From Acidobacteria bacterium AH-259-L09 (lineage in GTDB: Bacteria; Acidobacteriota; UBA6911; RPQK01), in assembly GCA_027717875.1 (NCBI GenBank), contig JALLOL010000080.1, positions 1 through 9,758 of the forward strand: a stretch of DNA of 9,758 bases, read 5' to 3'. The stretch's first letter is position 1. Every line of letters starts with the position of its first letter. Below the pieces are notes generated by a model. That model searched no databases. It was not told the origin of the DNA and worked only from the letters and a program-made list of their open reading frames with translations. Made by a program: the position numbers and the translations under genes. Shown here in pieces: positions 1 to 6,437 of this stretch.

Positions 1-134
1 CTTTGGGCATCGTCCGGGGGAGCGGCCACATCGGCCGGAGCCGGAATGTCCTCAGCGGCCCAAAACATCCCGCTGCAAATCACGAGGATGGCCAATGTTA
101 TGAGCGGTCTAATCATCGTTTTCTTCATCTTCAT
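1..134 (-). CDS. Secreted protein of unknown function, N-terminus only
   Basis: An open frame runs from ATG at 134 (second in-frame ATG at 128) off the left edge, giving 44 residues. It begins MKMKKTMIRPL, followed by a hydrophobic core (LITLAILVICSGMF) and a likely signal peptidase I site near FWA-AED, so the product should be exported. The mature start is rich in Ala, Pro and Asp (IPAPADVAAPPDDA), like a flexible linker ahead of a folded domain outside the window. No clear Shine-Dalgarno is adjacent; a GAGAGGAA lies about 24 bases before ATG 134, too far for ordinary spacing, so the start is uncertain. The gene diverges from the YVTN propeller gene. Function cannot be told from this much sequence. 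Confidence 0.6.
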   Translation of the reverse strand, partial: MKMKKTMIRPLITLAILVICSGMFWAAEDIPAPADVAAPPDDAQ

Positions 135-255
135 TAGATTAATACTGATCTTGTCCCGTTCCTCTCAGAGGAATATATTAACCTGGGAGCGGAAAAGGAG
201 TCAACAGAGTGTTTCTGTGGGATATGGGATGAGTACGAGGGTGACGGACCGTCGT

Positions 256-295
256 GAAGCGCTTCGATTGGACGCCTTTATATGGTAGGTAAAAT
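256..295 (+). promoter_or_regulatory. Candidate promoter and palindromic operator for the YVTN gene
   Basis: TTGGAC (268-273) and TAAAAT (290-295) are separated by 16 bases and resemble a sigma-70 promoter reading toward the propeller gene at 417. The perfect 10-bp palindrome GAAGCGCTTC (256-265) ends two bases before the -35 box. Its central CG and symmetry recall LacI-family operators. This is pattern matching only. The rest of 135-404 shows nothing else recognisable. Confidence 0.3.
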
Positions 296-416
296 ACCCC
301 CATTCGCCCCGCGCCACTCCCCAAGCGGCGTTCTCGTTTCTCCGCGGTGGACAGGATTGTCGTGGTCACCGGCAAAGTGACATCCCATTAAAGTGCGTGG
401 CATAGGAGAGTACCCG

Positions 417-1436
417 ATGTATTGTTTCCAATCCTCTTGCTTCTTGGAGAAACTTTGGCTCACAGTCCTGCTCGCCTTTGGGTTTTTCATGACCCCGCTG
501 TGCGCAGAGGAGCCGATTCTGCTGGTTTCCCAGAAGGCAGCCAGTTCCGTTGCCTTCTATACGTTTGAGGGGAGACTCCTGAGCACGGTCCCCGTAGGCC
601 TGCACCCTCATGAGATTGTTCTCTCCCGGGATGGCGCCCACCTGTACGTGACCGATAACGGAACCATGTCTATCGGGCAGGCGGGTGAGGGTGGCAATAC
701 GGTGTCCATCATCGATGTTCGATCCCGAAAACGCACGGGCACGGTCTCGTTGGGAAGGTATCATCGCCCCCACGGAATTGACGTGCACCCACGAACCGGA
801 CATGTTTTCGTTTCCACCGAAAACCCGGACCAGCTGATCGTGATCGATCCCGAATCCCGGGAAATCGTACGCCGCTACGATACGAAGGGTCGCACTTCAC
901 ACATCGTTACCCTGAGTCCGGACGGCGAGTGGGCCTACGTGAGCAACAGCCGTTCAGGCAATGTCTCTGCTATTGAGCTCTCCAGCGGGGAGGTTACCCT
1001 CATAGTCTCCGGCGATCGGCCCGCCGGGAGCGTGATAAGCAGGGACGGCAAACGTCTCTATGTAACCAATCGGAACTCCAACACTATAGCCATCATCGAC
1101 ACCACCTCAAAGAGTCGCCTGGGCCTGATTCAGACGGGCCGGGACCCGGTTCGAGTGGCGCTCTCTCGCGATGAAAAGACGCTGATCTATGGTCTGGGTA
1201 AAGACCACAAGGTGGGATTTGCAGAAATTCAAACACGCCGCGAGGTGGCTCTGGTCGATCTGGACGGTGCCCCCGTCTCCATGAATCTTTCCGCAGACGG
1301 GCGTTGGGCGCTAACCGCTGCCCAGCAGGAGGATACCGTCTACCTGGTCTCTGTTGAGGGGCGGAAGTTGGTGCGCAAGTTCAAGGTTGCTTCCGGTGCG
1401 GGTCCCGATCCCGTGGTCCTGGTGGGACATCAGTAG
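417..1436 (+). CDS. Secreted YVTN-family beta-propeller protein
   Basis: This is a 339-residue exported protein made of repeated beta-propeller blades of the YVTN/NHL-like type. The ATG at 417 is chosen over the upstream in-frame GTG at 393 because GGAGAG (405-410) sits six bases before it and the protein then opens directly with a signal peptide: hydrophobic core LWLTVLLAFGFFM (13-25) and cleavage after PLCA (30). Blade signatures recur: HLYVTDNG (75-82), VSIIDVRSR (96-104), HVFVSTENP (129-137), AYVSNSRSGNVSAIE (173-187), RLYVTNRNSNTIAIID (213-228), then more divergent blades to residue 339. Such proteins are periplasmic or surface propellers, often used for binding partners or as scaffolds; no catalytic residues can be assigned. 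A kinase-propeller remnant follows within about 40 bp. Note that YVTN is a repeat name, so the function stays open. Confidence 0.9.
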   Translation: MYCFQSSCFLEKLWLTVLLAFGFFMTPLCAEEPILLVSQKAASSVAFYTFEGRLLSTVPVGLHPHEIVLSRDGAHLYVTDNGTMSIGQAGEGGNTVSIIDVRSRKRTGTVSLGRYHRPHGIDVHPRTGHVFVSTENPDQLIVIDPESREIVRRYDTKGRTSHIVTLSPDGEWAYVSNSRSGNVSAIELSSGEVTLIVSGDRPAGSVISRDGKRLYVTNRNSNTIAIIDTTSKSRLGLIQTGRDPVRVALSRDEKTLIYGLGKDHKVGFAEIQTRREVALVDLDGAPVSMNLSADGRWALTAAQQEDTVYLVSVEGRKLVRKFKVASGAGPDPVVLVGHQ

Positions 1437-1475
1437 AGTCACAGAGCTACTGGGGAGCCCAGAAGGTGGGAGATA

Positions 1476-1648
1476 GGGATTGAAGAGCCGCTTCTGTGGA
1501 CCGGCAATTGGCCGGCATGGAATGTGGCACCTGATGGGAAAGGGTTTGTTGTTATCCGGGAGGATGCACGGGAAGGGGACAACCTTAACCACCCTGTCAT
1601 CGTCCTCAACTGGTTTGAGAACTCAAGCGGCTGGTGCCGACGGAGTGA
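1476..1648 (+). pseudogene. C-terminal remnant of a Ser/Thr kinase with WD40/TolB-like propeller (frameshifted)
   Basis: In one frame the DNA reads WTGNWPAWNVAPDGKGFVVI, then VIVLNWFEN, matching the last blade and tail of the large acidobacterial-type kinases whose extracytoplasmic propeller ends 'APDGKRF...INVVLNWFEELKRLVPT'. One base is missing after GAGAAC (1617-1622). Restoring it gives NLKRLVPTE and a TGA at 1646-1648, exactly the family ending. No kinase domain or upstream blades precede it; the YVTN gene ends at 1436. It is therefore a relic of a deleted paralogue, not an expressed protein. Recognition of the tail is from family knowledge; the upstream limit (1440-1476) is uncertain. 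Confidence 0.72.
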
Positions 1649-2059
1649 TTCGGACTCCGAGATGTTGGACAGTACCTCCACCTATTCTCACTGCCAGAAG
1701 TTACCCCCAGCAAGACGCAAAAACAGGGATGGGATTTCTGGTCGAAATCGCAGCATTATATCTGGTGGCTCTCTGCTGTGAATGGGGGATAGCTGTCCCC
1801 AATTCTTGTCTTGGGTAGACAGCTCCTGGCTGGGGCAATTCAATGAGGATGTGTGAGGACAGGTGAAGCCCTATTGGTGAAGGGCATCCTACCCGTCCCT
1901 GACAGTGCGTTGTGTCCTGGGTGTGTTTGATGTTTTGGTGATTCTGGGGAGCAACCTGCACGTGAGAAACGCACAGGCCCTAAAACCCTAGCGCAGGTCA
2001 TGGATCAGTTGTTCATTTGACTAAACCCGTTGGGGGCATGACCGTGACCGAGAACAGAT
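1649..2059. other. Non-coding stretch between convergent genes
   Basis: Short frames here lack ribosome binding sites and family resemblance. The recognisable structures are the palindromes at 1785-1821. No clear hairpin with a T-run was found as terminator for either the rightward remnant or the leftward isomerase gene. Confidence 0.5.
1785..1821. repeat. REP-like palindromes
   Basis: GGGGATAGCTGTCCCC (1785-1800) is a near-perfect 16-bp palindrome with one G-T pair. It is followed by AATTC and then a second hairpin TGTCT-tgggt-AGACA (1807-1821). The GTCCCCAATTC style resembles extragenic palindromes associated with REP-type (RAYT) transposases, but no transposase is in the window. It may also end transcription coming from either side. 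Confidence 0.35.
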
Positions 2060-2980
2060 CTAAGCGAGAGCTGCTCTAACCTCATCGAGAAACTTTGGCA
2101 CTTTTTCTCTGGGGTCTCCGGCTCCTAAAGTTTCAATGGGTATGTATCCTCGGTAATCCGCATTTCTCAGGATTCTTACAATCTTCTTCAGATCTGTCTT
2201 TACTTCCTTTGCCTGCATGGTCAGATTTTCCTTGATCTGCCAGGTAACAGCGTAAGGCGCAACCTTCGCAATGTCTTCGTATGGGTCCGCTGTTCGAAAG
2301 CTTCCGATGTCCAGATTGACTCCTGACCACTCGGAATCAACCATCCTTAGAATCTTCAAGGTGTGTTCAGCTGTTTTGATGAATTCAGCGTGGTTCTGCA
2401 AAACCACCATGACCCCATACTGACCGCCGTATTCAGCACATTCTTTGATGCTGCCCGCCACCCATTCATCAACCTGTTCCTGGCGATATCCCTCCGGCAC
2501 ACCCCGGCCGGCGAATACTCGAAGCACTGGAGCCCCCAGCCTGGCAGCGCATTCGATCCACTTCTTCACCAGCGCGATATCCGCCTTCCTTTTATTTTCG
2601 TCAGCGGTCGTAAAATCATTTCTCACCCCGGTTCCGCTGATATCAAGTCCGAGCAGAAAAGCTTTGCGTTTAATCGAATAAAGGTAGCTGTCGTCCGGAG
2701 TATCTGGATAACCCGGGAAATAGTAAGCGGTCGGATCAACGGCTTCAAAGTCCAATCTGGCACAGAATTCGACTACCTCCTCCAGCGTCATCTGTCCGCT
2801 TCTGAGCAGTCTGTTAAACGAATATAGATTGCAGCTGACCTTCAACTTTGCTCCTCCAGTTCGCTTGACTTTCGTCTGGGAAAAGCCTGGGCCACTCTTA
2901 AGAGCAACTCCGGAAGCCACAAGGGCAGGAATGAGTTTGGAACTCTTCAAGAATCTTCTTCGATTGATCTCTTTTTCCAT
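2060..2980 (-). CDS. Tat-exported xylose isomerase-like TIM-barrel (sugar phosphate isomerase/epimerase family) protein
   Basis: This is a 306-residue protein with a twin-arginine signal: NRRRFLKSSK (6-15), hydrophobic stretch LIPALVASGVAL (16-27), and probable cleavage around GFSQ (32-35). The mature part is an AP-endonuclease-2/xylose-isomerase-like TIM barrel: NLYSFNRLL near the start, MTLEEVVEFCARLDFEAVD (64-82), VVLQNHAEF (192-200), VNLDIGSF (221-228) and YIPIETLG (279-286). H197, D224 and E283 sit where the family's divalent-metal ligands are expected. The ATG at 2980 is preferred to upstream frame extensions because AGAGGT lies eight bases before it (2989-2994) and the Tat signal starts there. 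Exported members are common in Acidobacteria and Planctomycetes and are usually linked to carbohydrate metabolism; substrate unknown. It is a single gene, facing the YVTN gene. Confidence 0.88.
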   Translation of the reverse strand: MEKEINRRRFLKSSKLIPALVASGVALKSGPGFSQTKVKRTGGAKLKVSCNLYSFNRLLRSGQMTLEEVVEFCARLDFEAVDPTAYYFPGYPDTPDDSYLYSIKRKAFLLGLDISGTGVRNDFTTADENKRKADIALVKKWIECAARLGAPVLRVFAGRGVPEGYRQEQVDEWVAGSIKECAEYGGQYGVMVVLQNHAEFIKTAEHTLKILRMVDSEWSGVNLDIGSFRTADPYEDIAKVAPYAVTWQIKENLTMQAKEVKTDLKKIVRILRNADYRGYIPIETLGAGDPREKVPKFLDEVRAALA

Positions 2981-3026
2981 GACTTCAGACCTCTGGTTAG
3001 AAGGCGATTTTGCCCCGGGGGGGTTC

Positions 3027-3056
3027 TTTATAACGCTACGAATCATTAATAGCCAA
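3027..3056 (-). promoter_or_regulatory. Candidate promoter of the TIM-barrel gene
   Basis: On the minus strand TTGGCT (3056-3051) and TATAAA (3032-3027) are 18 bases apart, and the start codon lies 46 bases downstream at 2980. This is a plausible sigma-70 promoter by pattern only. Confidence 0.35.
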
Positions 3057-3109
3057 GACTTTCCAAGCATTCGGGCATGGAGTTGCGGCCACCAGGGAAA
3101 CGGGACTCC

Positions 3110-3311
3110 CAGTTTCGGCGATTCCGATTGCCCTCCGACGTGGTCATTTCACCGGATGGCTCACGCATTATTTATCTTGCCACCAACAGCCAGGCAGCTC
3201 CAAGTGTGGTCGATGGATCAGCTCGAAGCCACACTGCTCAGAGGTGCTGATGGCATCATCGTCCTCAACTGGTTTGAAGACCTCAAACGCCTGGTGCCAA
3301 CGGGGGAGTGA
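3110..3311 (+). pseudogene. Internally deleted propeller remnant of a second Ser/Thr kinase paralogue
   Basis: One frame reads FRLPSDVVISPDGSRIIYLA, then TNSQ, matching the first WD40/TolB-like blade of the propeller kinases. After a frameshift near 3190-3205 the text continues in another frame as VWSMDQLEATLLRGADG, the next conserved piece of that blade. It then jumps straight to IIVLNWFEDLKRLVPTGE and TGA (3309-3311), the family C-terminus. The middle blades (several hundred codons in intact relatives) are missing, and the first frame stops at 3248-3250. This is therefore a relic with one large deletion and at least one small frameshift. It lies just upstream of the oppositely oriented TIM-barrel gene and partly shares its promoter region. 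Confidence 0.75.
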
Positions 3312-3430
3312 CCGCAAGATCAGGCTCCATATGGTGGCTAGAACAGCCCCATCCATTCTGAAAATATAAAAGATACGGACCTCGCTTCTAGAATGTTGCG
3401 GAGAGATATGAGGTTTCCCGCAACCACTAG

Positions 3431-3615
3431 AATTGTATTGGATTGGATTTGCATTGTGAAACGATCGAGATGTCCGTGGTCCGGGAGGGAGAAGAGATCT
3501 TTAAGCTGAAGGTCCCAACCGAGGAGCACCATTTGAGGGAAGCCATCGCCAGCCTGATAGGTCCGGAAAAGGCGCGGGAGCTGAGAAGCCTGACCCCATT
3601 GACTCCAAATCAACG
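3431..3615 (+). pseudogene. N-terminal remnant of an IS110-like transposase
   Basis: The frame reads IGLDLHCETIEMSVVREGEE, then IFKLKVPTEEHHLREAI and PEKARELRS. The opening 'GLDLH-ET' followed by a short beta strand and a basic helix resembles the RuvC-like start of IS110-family (DEDD) transposases, where the Asp of GLD is the first catalytic acid. Resemblance fades after about 60 residues, and the DNA runs into the 84-bp palindrome at 3616. A stop (3428-3430) closes the frame upstream and no start or RBS is visible, so both ends are lost. A full transposase would be about 350-400 residues. The assignment rests on the N-terminal motif only. Confidence 0.5.
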
Positions 3616-3699
3616 TAACCCGCATTATTCACAAATTCTCTACTGCAGCGACCAAATCATCCGCCGATGCAGTAGAGTCGCTCTGAGAAATGCGGGTTA
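3616..3699. repeat. 84-bp symmetric two-arm palindrome (MITE-like or IS-end element)
   Basis: The outer arms TAACCCGCATT (3616-3626) and AATGCGGGTTA (3689-3699) pair over 11 bp without mismatch. The inner arms CTCTACTGCA (3638-3647) and TGCAGTAGAG (3668-3677) pair over 10 bp. The unpaired stretches between outer and inner arms are 11 bases on both sides, and the apical loop is 20 bases. GCGGGTTA recurs at 3712-3719 and contains the stop codon of the cyclase gene. The layout fits a miniature inverted-repeat element, paired ends of a lost insertion sequence, or a structured terminator for the leftward cyclase gene. Confidence 0.7.
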
Positions 3700-3716
3700 A
3701 GCTTGCCAGTAGCGGG

Positions 3717-5651
3717 TTAGATTTGCAACAACCGGCCCAGGGCTTCCATCACCTTGGGATCAAACTTCCCTCTCTCCGTATCCCTTCCCATCTCTGCGAA
3801 AGCGGCGCGGTAGTCCCATCGATCTCGGTAGGGGCGCCAGGACGTGAGCCCATCATAGGTATCTGCCACAGCGACTAGACGAGCACCCAGCCGTATTTCC
3901 CCACCCGAAAGACCGGTCGGGTAGCCCGAGCCATCGAATTTCTCGTGTGTGGCCTTGATGATTTTGAAAAGACCCTCATCCCGATGGCCCATTTTTTTCA
4001 AGAGGTGGACCGATTCCAGGCTGTGTTTGGCGACTTCTTCCAACTCAGCCTTACTCAATCCCCCGGGCCGGTTGAGGAGATGGTGGGAGACAATCGCCTT
4101 TCCGACGTCCGCCAGATAGGCGGCCTGCAGAATTTCTACTTTCTCTAGATCGGTTAGGTCAAATGCGTCGGCCAGGGCGTAAGAGAGAAAGCCGACCACT
4201 CGGGAATGGCCGATTGACCCATCGGTTGCTTCCACAGGCAGAACAGTATCTTCGGGGTACTCCAACGCCTTCTCCACTTCCTCGTGATACTGCTCATAGA
4301 GCGACTGGGGAATTTTCTCCCTATCCATTAGAGGGTTCCTTAGATCCACGATCTCGTATAGGCGAAGCGCCTTTTTCCTTCCTCGAATAGAGACCGCATC
4401 TATTTCTTTCATCTTCAAAGTGGTCTCGGCATAAGCCAGCTTGATCTTATCGTCCTTGGGATCTATCTCAAGTACTTGTATGAGCTGCTCATGGGCCTGC
4501 AGGATGTGATTGCCCTCCAAGAACAGTAACCCGACTTCTTTCATTAATTCCACATCGTCTGGGTTTTCGTCCAGAAGCTGAGAGTAATGGGCCATTTTCT
4601 TCACAAAGCCACGATCTGCCGATTCACCGAAGGACAAAACAGTCTTTCTTCGCCCTTCGACAAAATAGCTGACCTGCTCGTAGGTCGAGGAGTCAACGGT
4701 GACGCTTCCAGGCGTGGACAGCTCCTGAATCCGCGCGGCCACGTTGACCGCGTCGCCAATAGCGGTGTAGGTCTGTCGTTGGCTGCCGATCATTCCAATG
4801 ATGGGTTCTCCGGTGGCGATGCCGATGCGCATTTGCCAGGGAAACTTTCCATTTGTGCCAACTCGTTCTTGCATTTTGAGGCCGGCAATAACCGCTAGTA
4901 AGGCATGTCGTTCGTAATCGATGGGAGCCCCGAACTCGGCCATGATTCCGTCACCAAGATACTTGTCGATATGGCCGTGGTAATCCAAAAGCACTACTTC
5001 CATTTCCTGCAGCAACCAGTTGAGGTCGGTGATCACCACCTCTGGTTTTCTTTCCTCGGAGAACTGTGTGAAGTCTTTCACATCGGAGAAGAGAACACTG
5101 ATTTTTCTTTTCTCCGTGCGAAGGCGTTTCTCAATGATTAGCTTGACGACAGAGTGATCCATGGTGGAGTAGAGGGCATCTTCCAGTTTCTTCTTCAGCT
5201 CCTCGATGGCCGCCTTTGATTTCTCGAGACTTTCGGTTCTCTCCGCCACCTTTTGTTCGAGATTCTCGGCGTAATCTCTAAGCTCCTTGTCAGTCGCTTC
5301 AATTTTGGCTTTTAAGCGCGTGGTCAGCTTTCCCACCATAGTCGCTGTCAGAATCAAAAAACTGGCCCAGGTAAGGATATTCATCCACAGGTCCCATTCC
5401 GTAAAGCTCGGCATGTAGGACTTGGCAAAGAGACAGGCGTAGATGACCACCGTCAATGTACACAGGACGGCGCCCAGAACAGCTTTGCGGAGGCTCAGAT
5501 AATAGGCTGCATATAAGATCGGAATGAAATAGAAATTCAGAAAAGCTAGCTTGTGCTCGATCAAGTAATTGATGCTGGCGACACTGACCAGAATGACCAG
5601 AACAAAGGTCTGCTCAGAATTCTTAATGAGGTAATTTTTGAGATTTTCCAT
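3717..5651 (-). CDS. Membrane class III adenylate cyclase fused to a TPR-like linker and a degenerate HD-GYP domain
   Basis: The protein has 644 residues from ATG 5651 (a TTG at 5654 adds one; numbering here includes it). Four N-terminal hydrophobic segments (about 16-32, 38-55, 58-77, 92-108) are followed by a charged coiled coil (110-160). The class III cyclase domain (182-350) has both metal aspartates in FSDVKDFT (D191) and DKYLGDGIMAEFG (D235), the transition-state pair N304/R308 in GDAVNVAARI, and K231/T297 as the substrate-selecting pair, typical of IIIb adenylate cyclases making cAMP from ATP. A TPR-like helical stretch spans 355-415. The HD-GYP domain (480-640) keeps GHSR, HEKFDGSGYPTGL and VADTYDGLTSWRPYR, but the canonical LHDIGK is LADVGK (H to A515) and the first His of HHE is T569. 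C-di-GMP hydrolysis is therefore doubtful. No good RBS is visible. The gene stands alone. Confidence 0.92.
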   Translation of the reverse strand: MENLKNYLIKNSEQTFVLVILVSVASINYLIEHKLAFLNFYFIPILYAAYYLSLRKAVLGAVLCTLTVVIYACLFAKSYMPSFTEWDLWMNILTWASFLILTATMVGKLTTRLKAKIEATDKELRDYAENLEQKVAERTESLEKSKAAIEELKKKLEDALYSTMDHSVVKLIIEKRLRTEKRKISVLFSDVKDFTQFSEERKPEVVITDLNWLLQEMEVVLLDYHGHIDKYLGDGIMAEFGAPIDYERHALLAVIAGLKMQERVGTNGKFPWQMRIGIATGEPIIGMIGSQRQTYTAIGDAVNVAARIQELSTPGSVTVDSSTYEQVSYFVEGRRKTVLSFGESADRGFVKKMAHYSQLLDENPDDVELMKEVGLLFLEGNHILQAHEQLIQVLEIDPKDDKIKLAYAETTLKMKEIDAVSIRGRKKALRLYEIVDLRNPLMDREKIPQSLYEQYHEEVEKALEYPEDTVLPVEATDGSIGHSRVVGFLSYALADAFDLTDLEKVEILQAAYLADVGKAIVSHHLLNRPGGLSKAELEEVAKHSLESVHLLKKMGHRDEGLFKIIKATHEKFDGSGYPTGLSGGEIRLGARLVAVADTYDGLTSWRPYRDRWDYRAAFAEMGRDTERGKFDPKVMEALGRLLQI

Positions 5652-5676
5652 CAATCGCCGCTAGACGAGCCTTCAA

Positions 5677-5841
5677 TTACGCCTGTTTGTTCAAGTAACT
5701 GATTCCTTGGTACAGTCCCACCCCGCTCTCGTGAGTCTTGTAATCGGTATTGTCCAAGGCATGAACTGCTGGTGCGTAACCAGTAAAACCGCATCCGGTG
5801 TCGATGATGGGCGTCCGCGCTCCTTTACCGGGGCGCCCGCC
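5677..5841 (-). pseudogene. C-terminal fragment of an unidentified protein
   Basis: A 54-residue frame between TAA (5842-5844) and TAA (5677-5679) has no start codon or RBS of its own, yet its text looks protein-like: TPIIDTGCGFTGYAPAVHAL, then GVGLYQGISYLNKQA. It ends 26 bp before the cyclase start on the same strand, which would fit the 3' end of a former upstream gene. I do not recognise the family. It may also be chance, since the stretch is short. Confidence 0.25.
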
Positions 5842-5844
5842 TTA

Positions 5845-6200
5845 TGGGATTAGAAGGGCAAAACTTTGTTCATCTCTCATATCGGCCTCCCACTAGCCTT
5901 TGAACGATGAAATTGACTCATTAGTCACAGCACGCGCTGTGCCACTTCTCAGGCGCCTTTGTTAAAGGACGCAACTAAGTTGATATAACTATTTGCGAAA
6001 CAATGGGTTATGGTCTCCACGGGAGTGAGTTTATAAGGTCGCGGTATTCCAATTCTGACCATTCAATGTCAAAGTTAGTTTACAGAAGATTCTCCCTCTG
6101 GAGTGATTAGTCTAATAATTGCAAGTAGTTAACGATTTTTGTGAGAGAAATGCAAAGGTGTAAATGGTCGTTGACATCTAGTCGGTATTTGTCCATCACA
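5845..6200. other. Intergenic stretch, divergent region
   Basis: No credible gene is seen here. It contains a small hairpin CACAGC-acgc-GCTGTG (5926-5941) without a T-run. It should also carry the promoter of the cyclase gene (leftward), though no convincing -35/-10 pair was found. TTGACA near 6170 lacks a matching -10 box before the kinase remnant. The base composition is richer in A and T than in the flanking genes. Confidence 0.4.
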
Positions 6201-6210
6201 GGAGACAAGC

Positions 6211-6275
6211 GTGCTCGGTAAGACCATCAGCCATTACAAAATCCTTGAGAAGCTCGGCGAAGGTGGCATGGGAGA
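6211..6275 (+). pseudogene. N-terminal remnant of a Ser/Thr protein kinase
   Basis: GTG at 6211 with GGAGA (6201-6205) five bases upstream opens a frame reading VLGKTISHYKILEKLGEGGM, then GE. This is the standard start of the propeller kinases, ending inside the glycine-rich P-loop (GEGGMG). Where relatives continue with VY-A-D and the catalytic lysine, this copy switches to foreign sequence and stops at TAG 6301-6303 after 30 residues. The remaining kinase and propeller domains are absent. The leader GGAGACAAGCGTG is identical to the one before the kinase start at 9738, showing that these are paralogues. The translation signals look intact, so a short peptide could still be made. Confidence 0.8.
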
Positions 6276-6434
6276 AGGCCAGGAAGCCCAAAAGCCTCTG
6301 TAGATCTTGAAGAAGTTCACCTGGTACGGTCTAAAGGTGCCAGCCATCGGGTTATTGCAGAGAAGCTTGGCATTTCTCACTCCAAGGTCGGACAAAATCC
6401 TGAGAAATCACTCTTGACTAAGACGGGACGGTAG
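6270..6434 (+). pseudogene. C-terminal tail of a serine recombinase (resolvase/invertase family)
   Basis: In a different frame from the kinase remnant, the DNA reads GRRPGSPKASVDLEEVHLVR, then SKGASHRVIAEKLGISHSKV, and ends SLLTKTGR with TAG at 6432-6434. This is the basic linker (GRPK-like) plus helix-turn-helix that closes resolvase/invertase family recombinases. The catalytic N-terminal domain with its active serine is missing, replaced by the kinase N-terminus at about 6271-6277. Both sequences fit the bases GGAGAAG there (kinase GGA GAA, recombinase G AGA AG), which suggests joining at a microhomology. The stop lies three bases before the PilZ start. Confidence 0.65.
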
Positions 6435-6437
6435 ATC

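Noticed and set aside
393..416. Upstream GTG start for the YVTN protein
   Set aside because: GGAGAG lies at ideal spacing before ATG 417 and would itself be coding with the GTG start; the signal peptide is better from 417.
1480..1961. Several overlapping short frames on both strands after the YVTN gene
   Set aside because: They are frames over the kinase-tail relic or low-content intergenic DNA; only the frame carrying NWFEN has family resemblance.
2363..2827. 154-residue plus-strand frame opposite the TIM-barrel gene
   Set aside because: It is antisense to a clearly conserved Tat-exported protein and has no RBS or domain resemblance.
5926..5941. Hairpin CACAGC-acgc-GCTGTG as a rho-independent terminator
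   Set aside because: No T-run follows on either strand, and no gene ends nearby that needs it.
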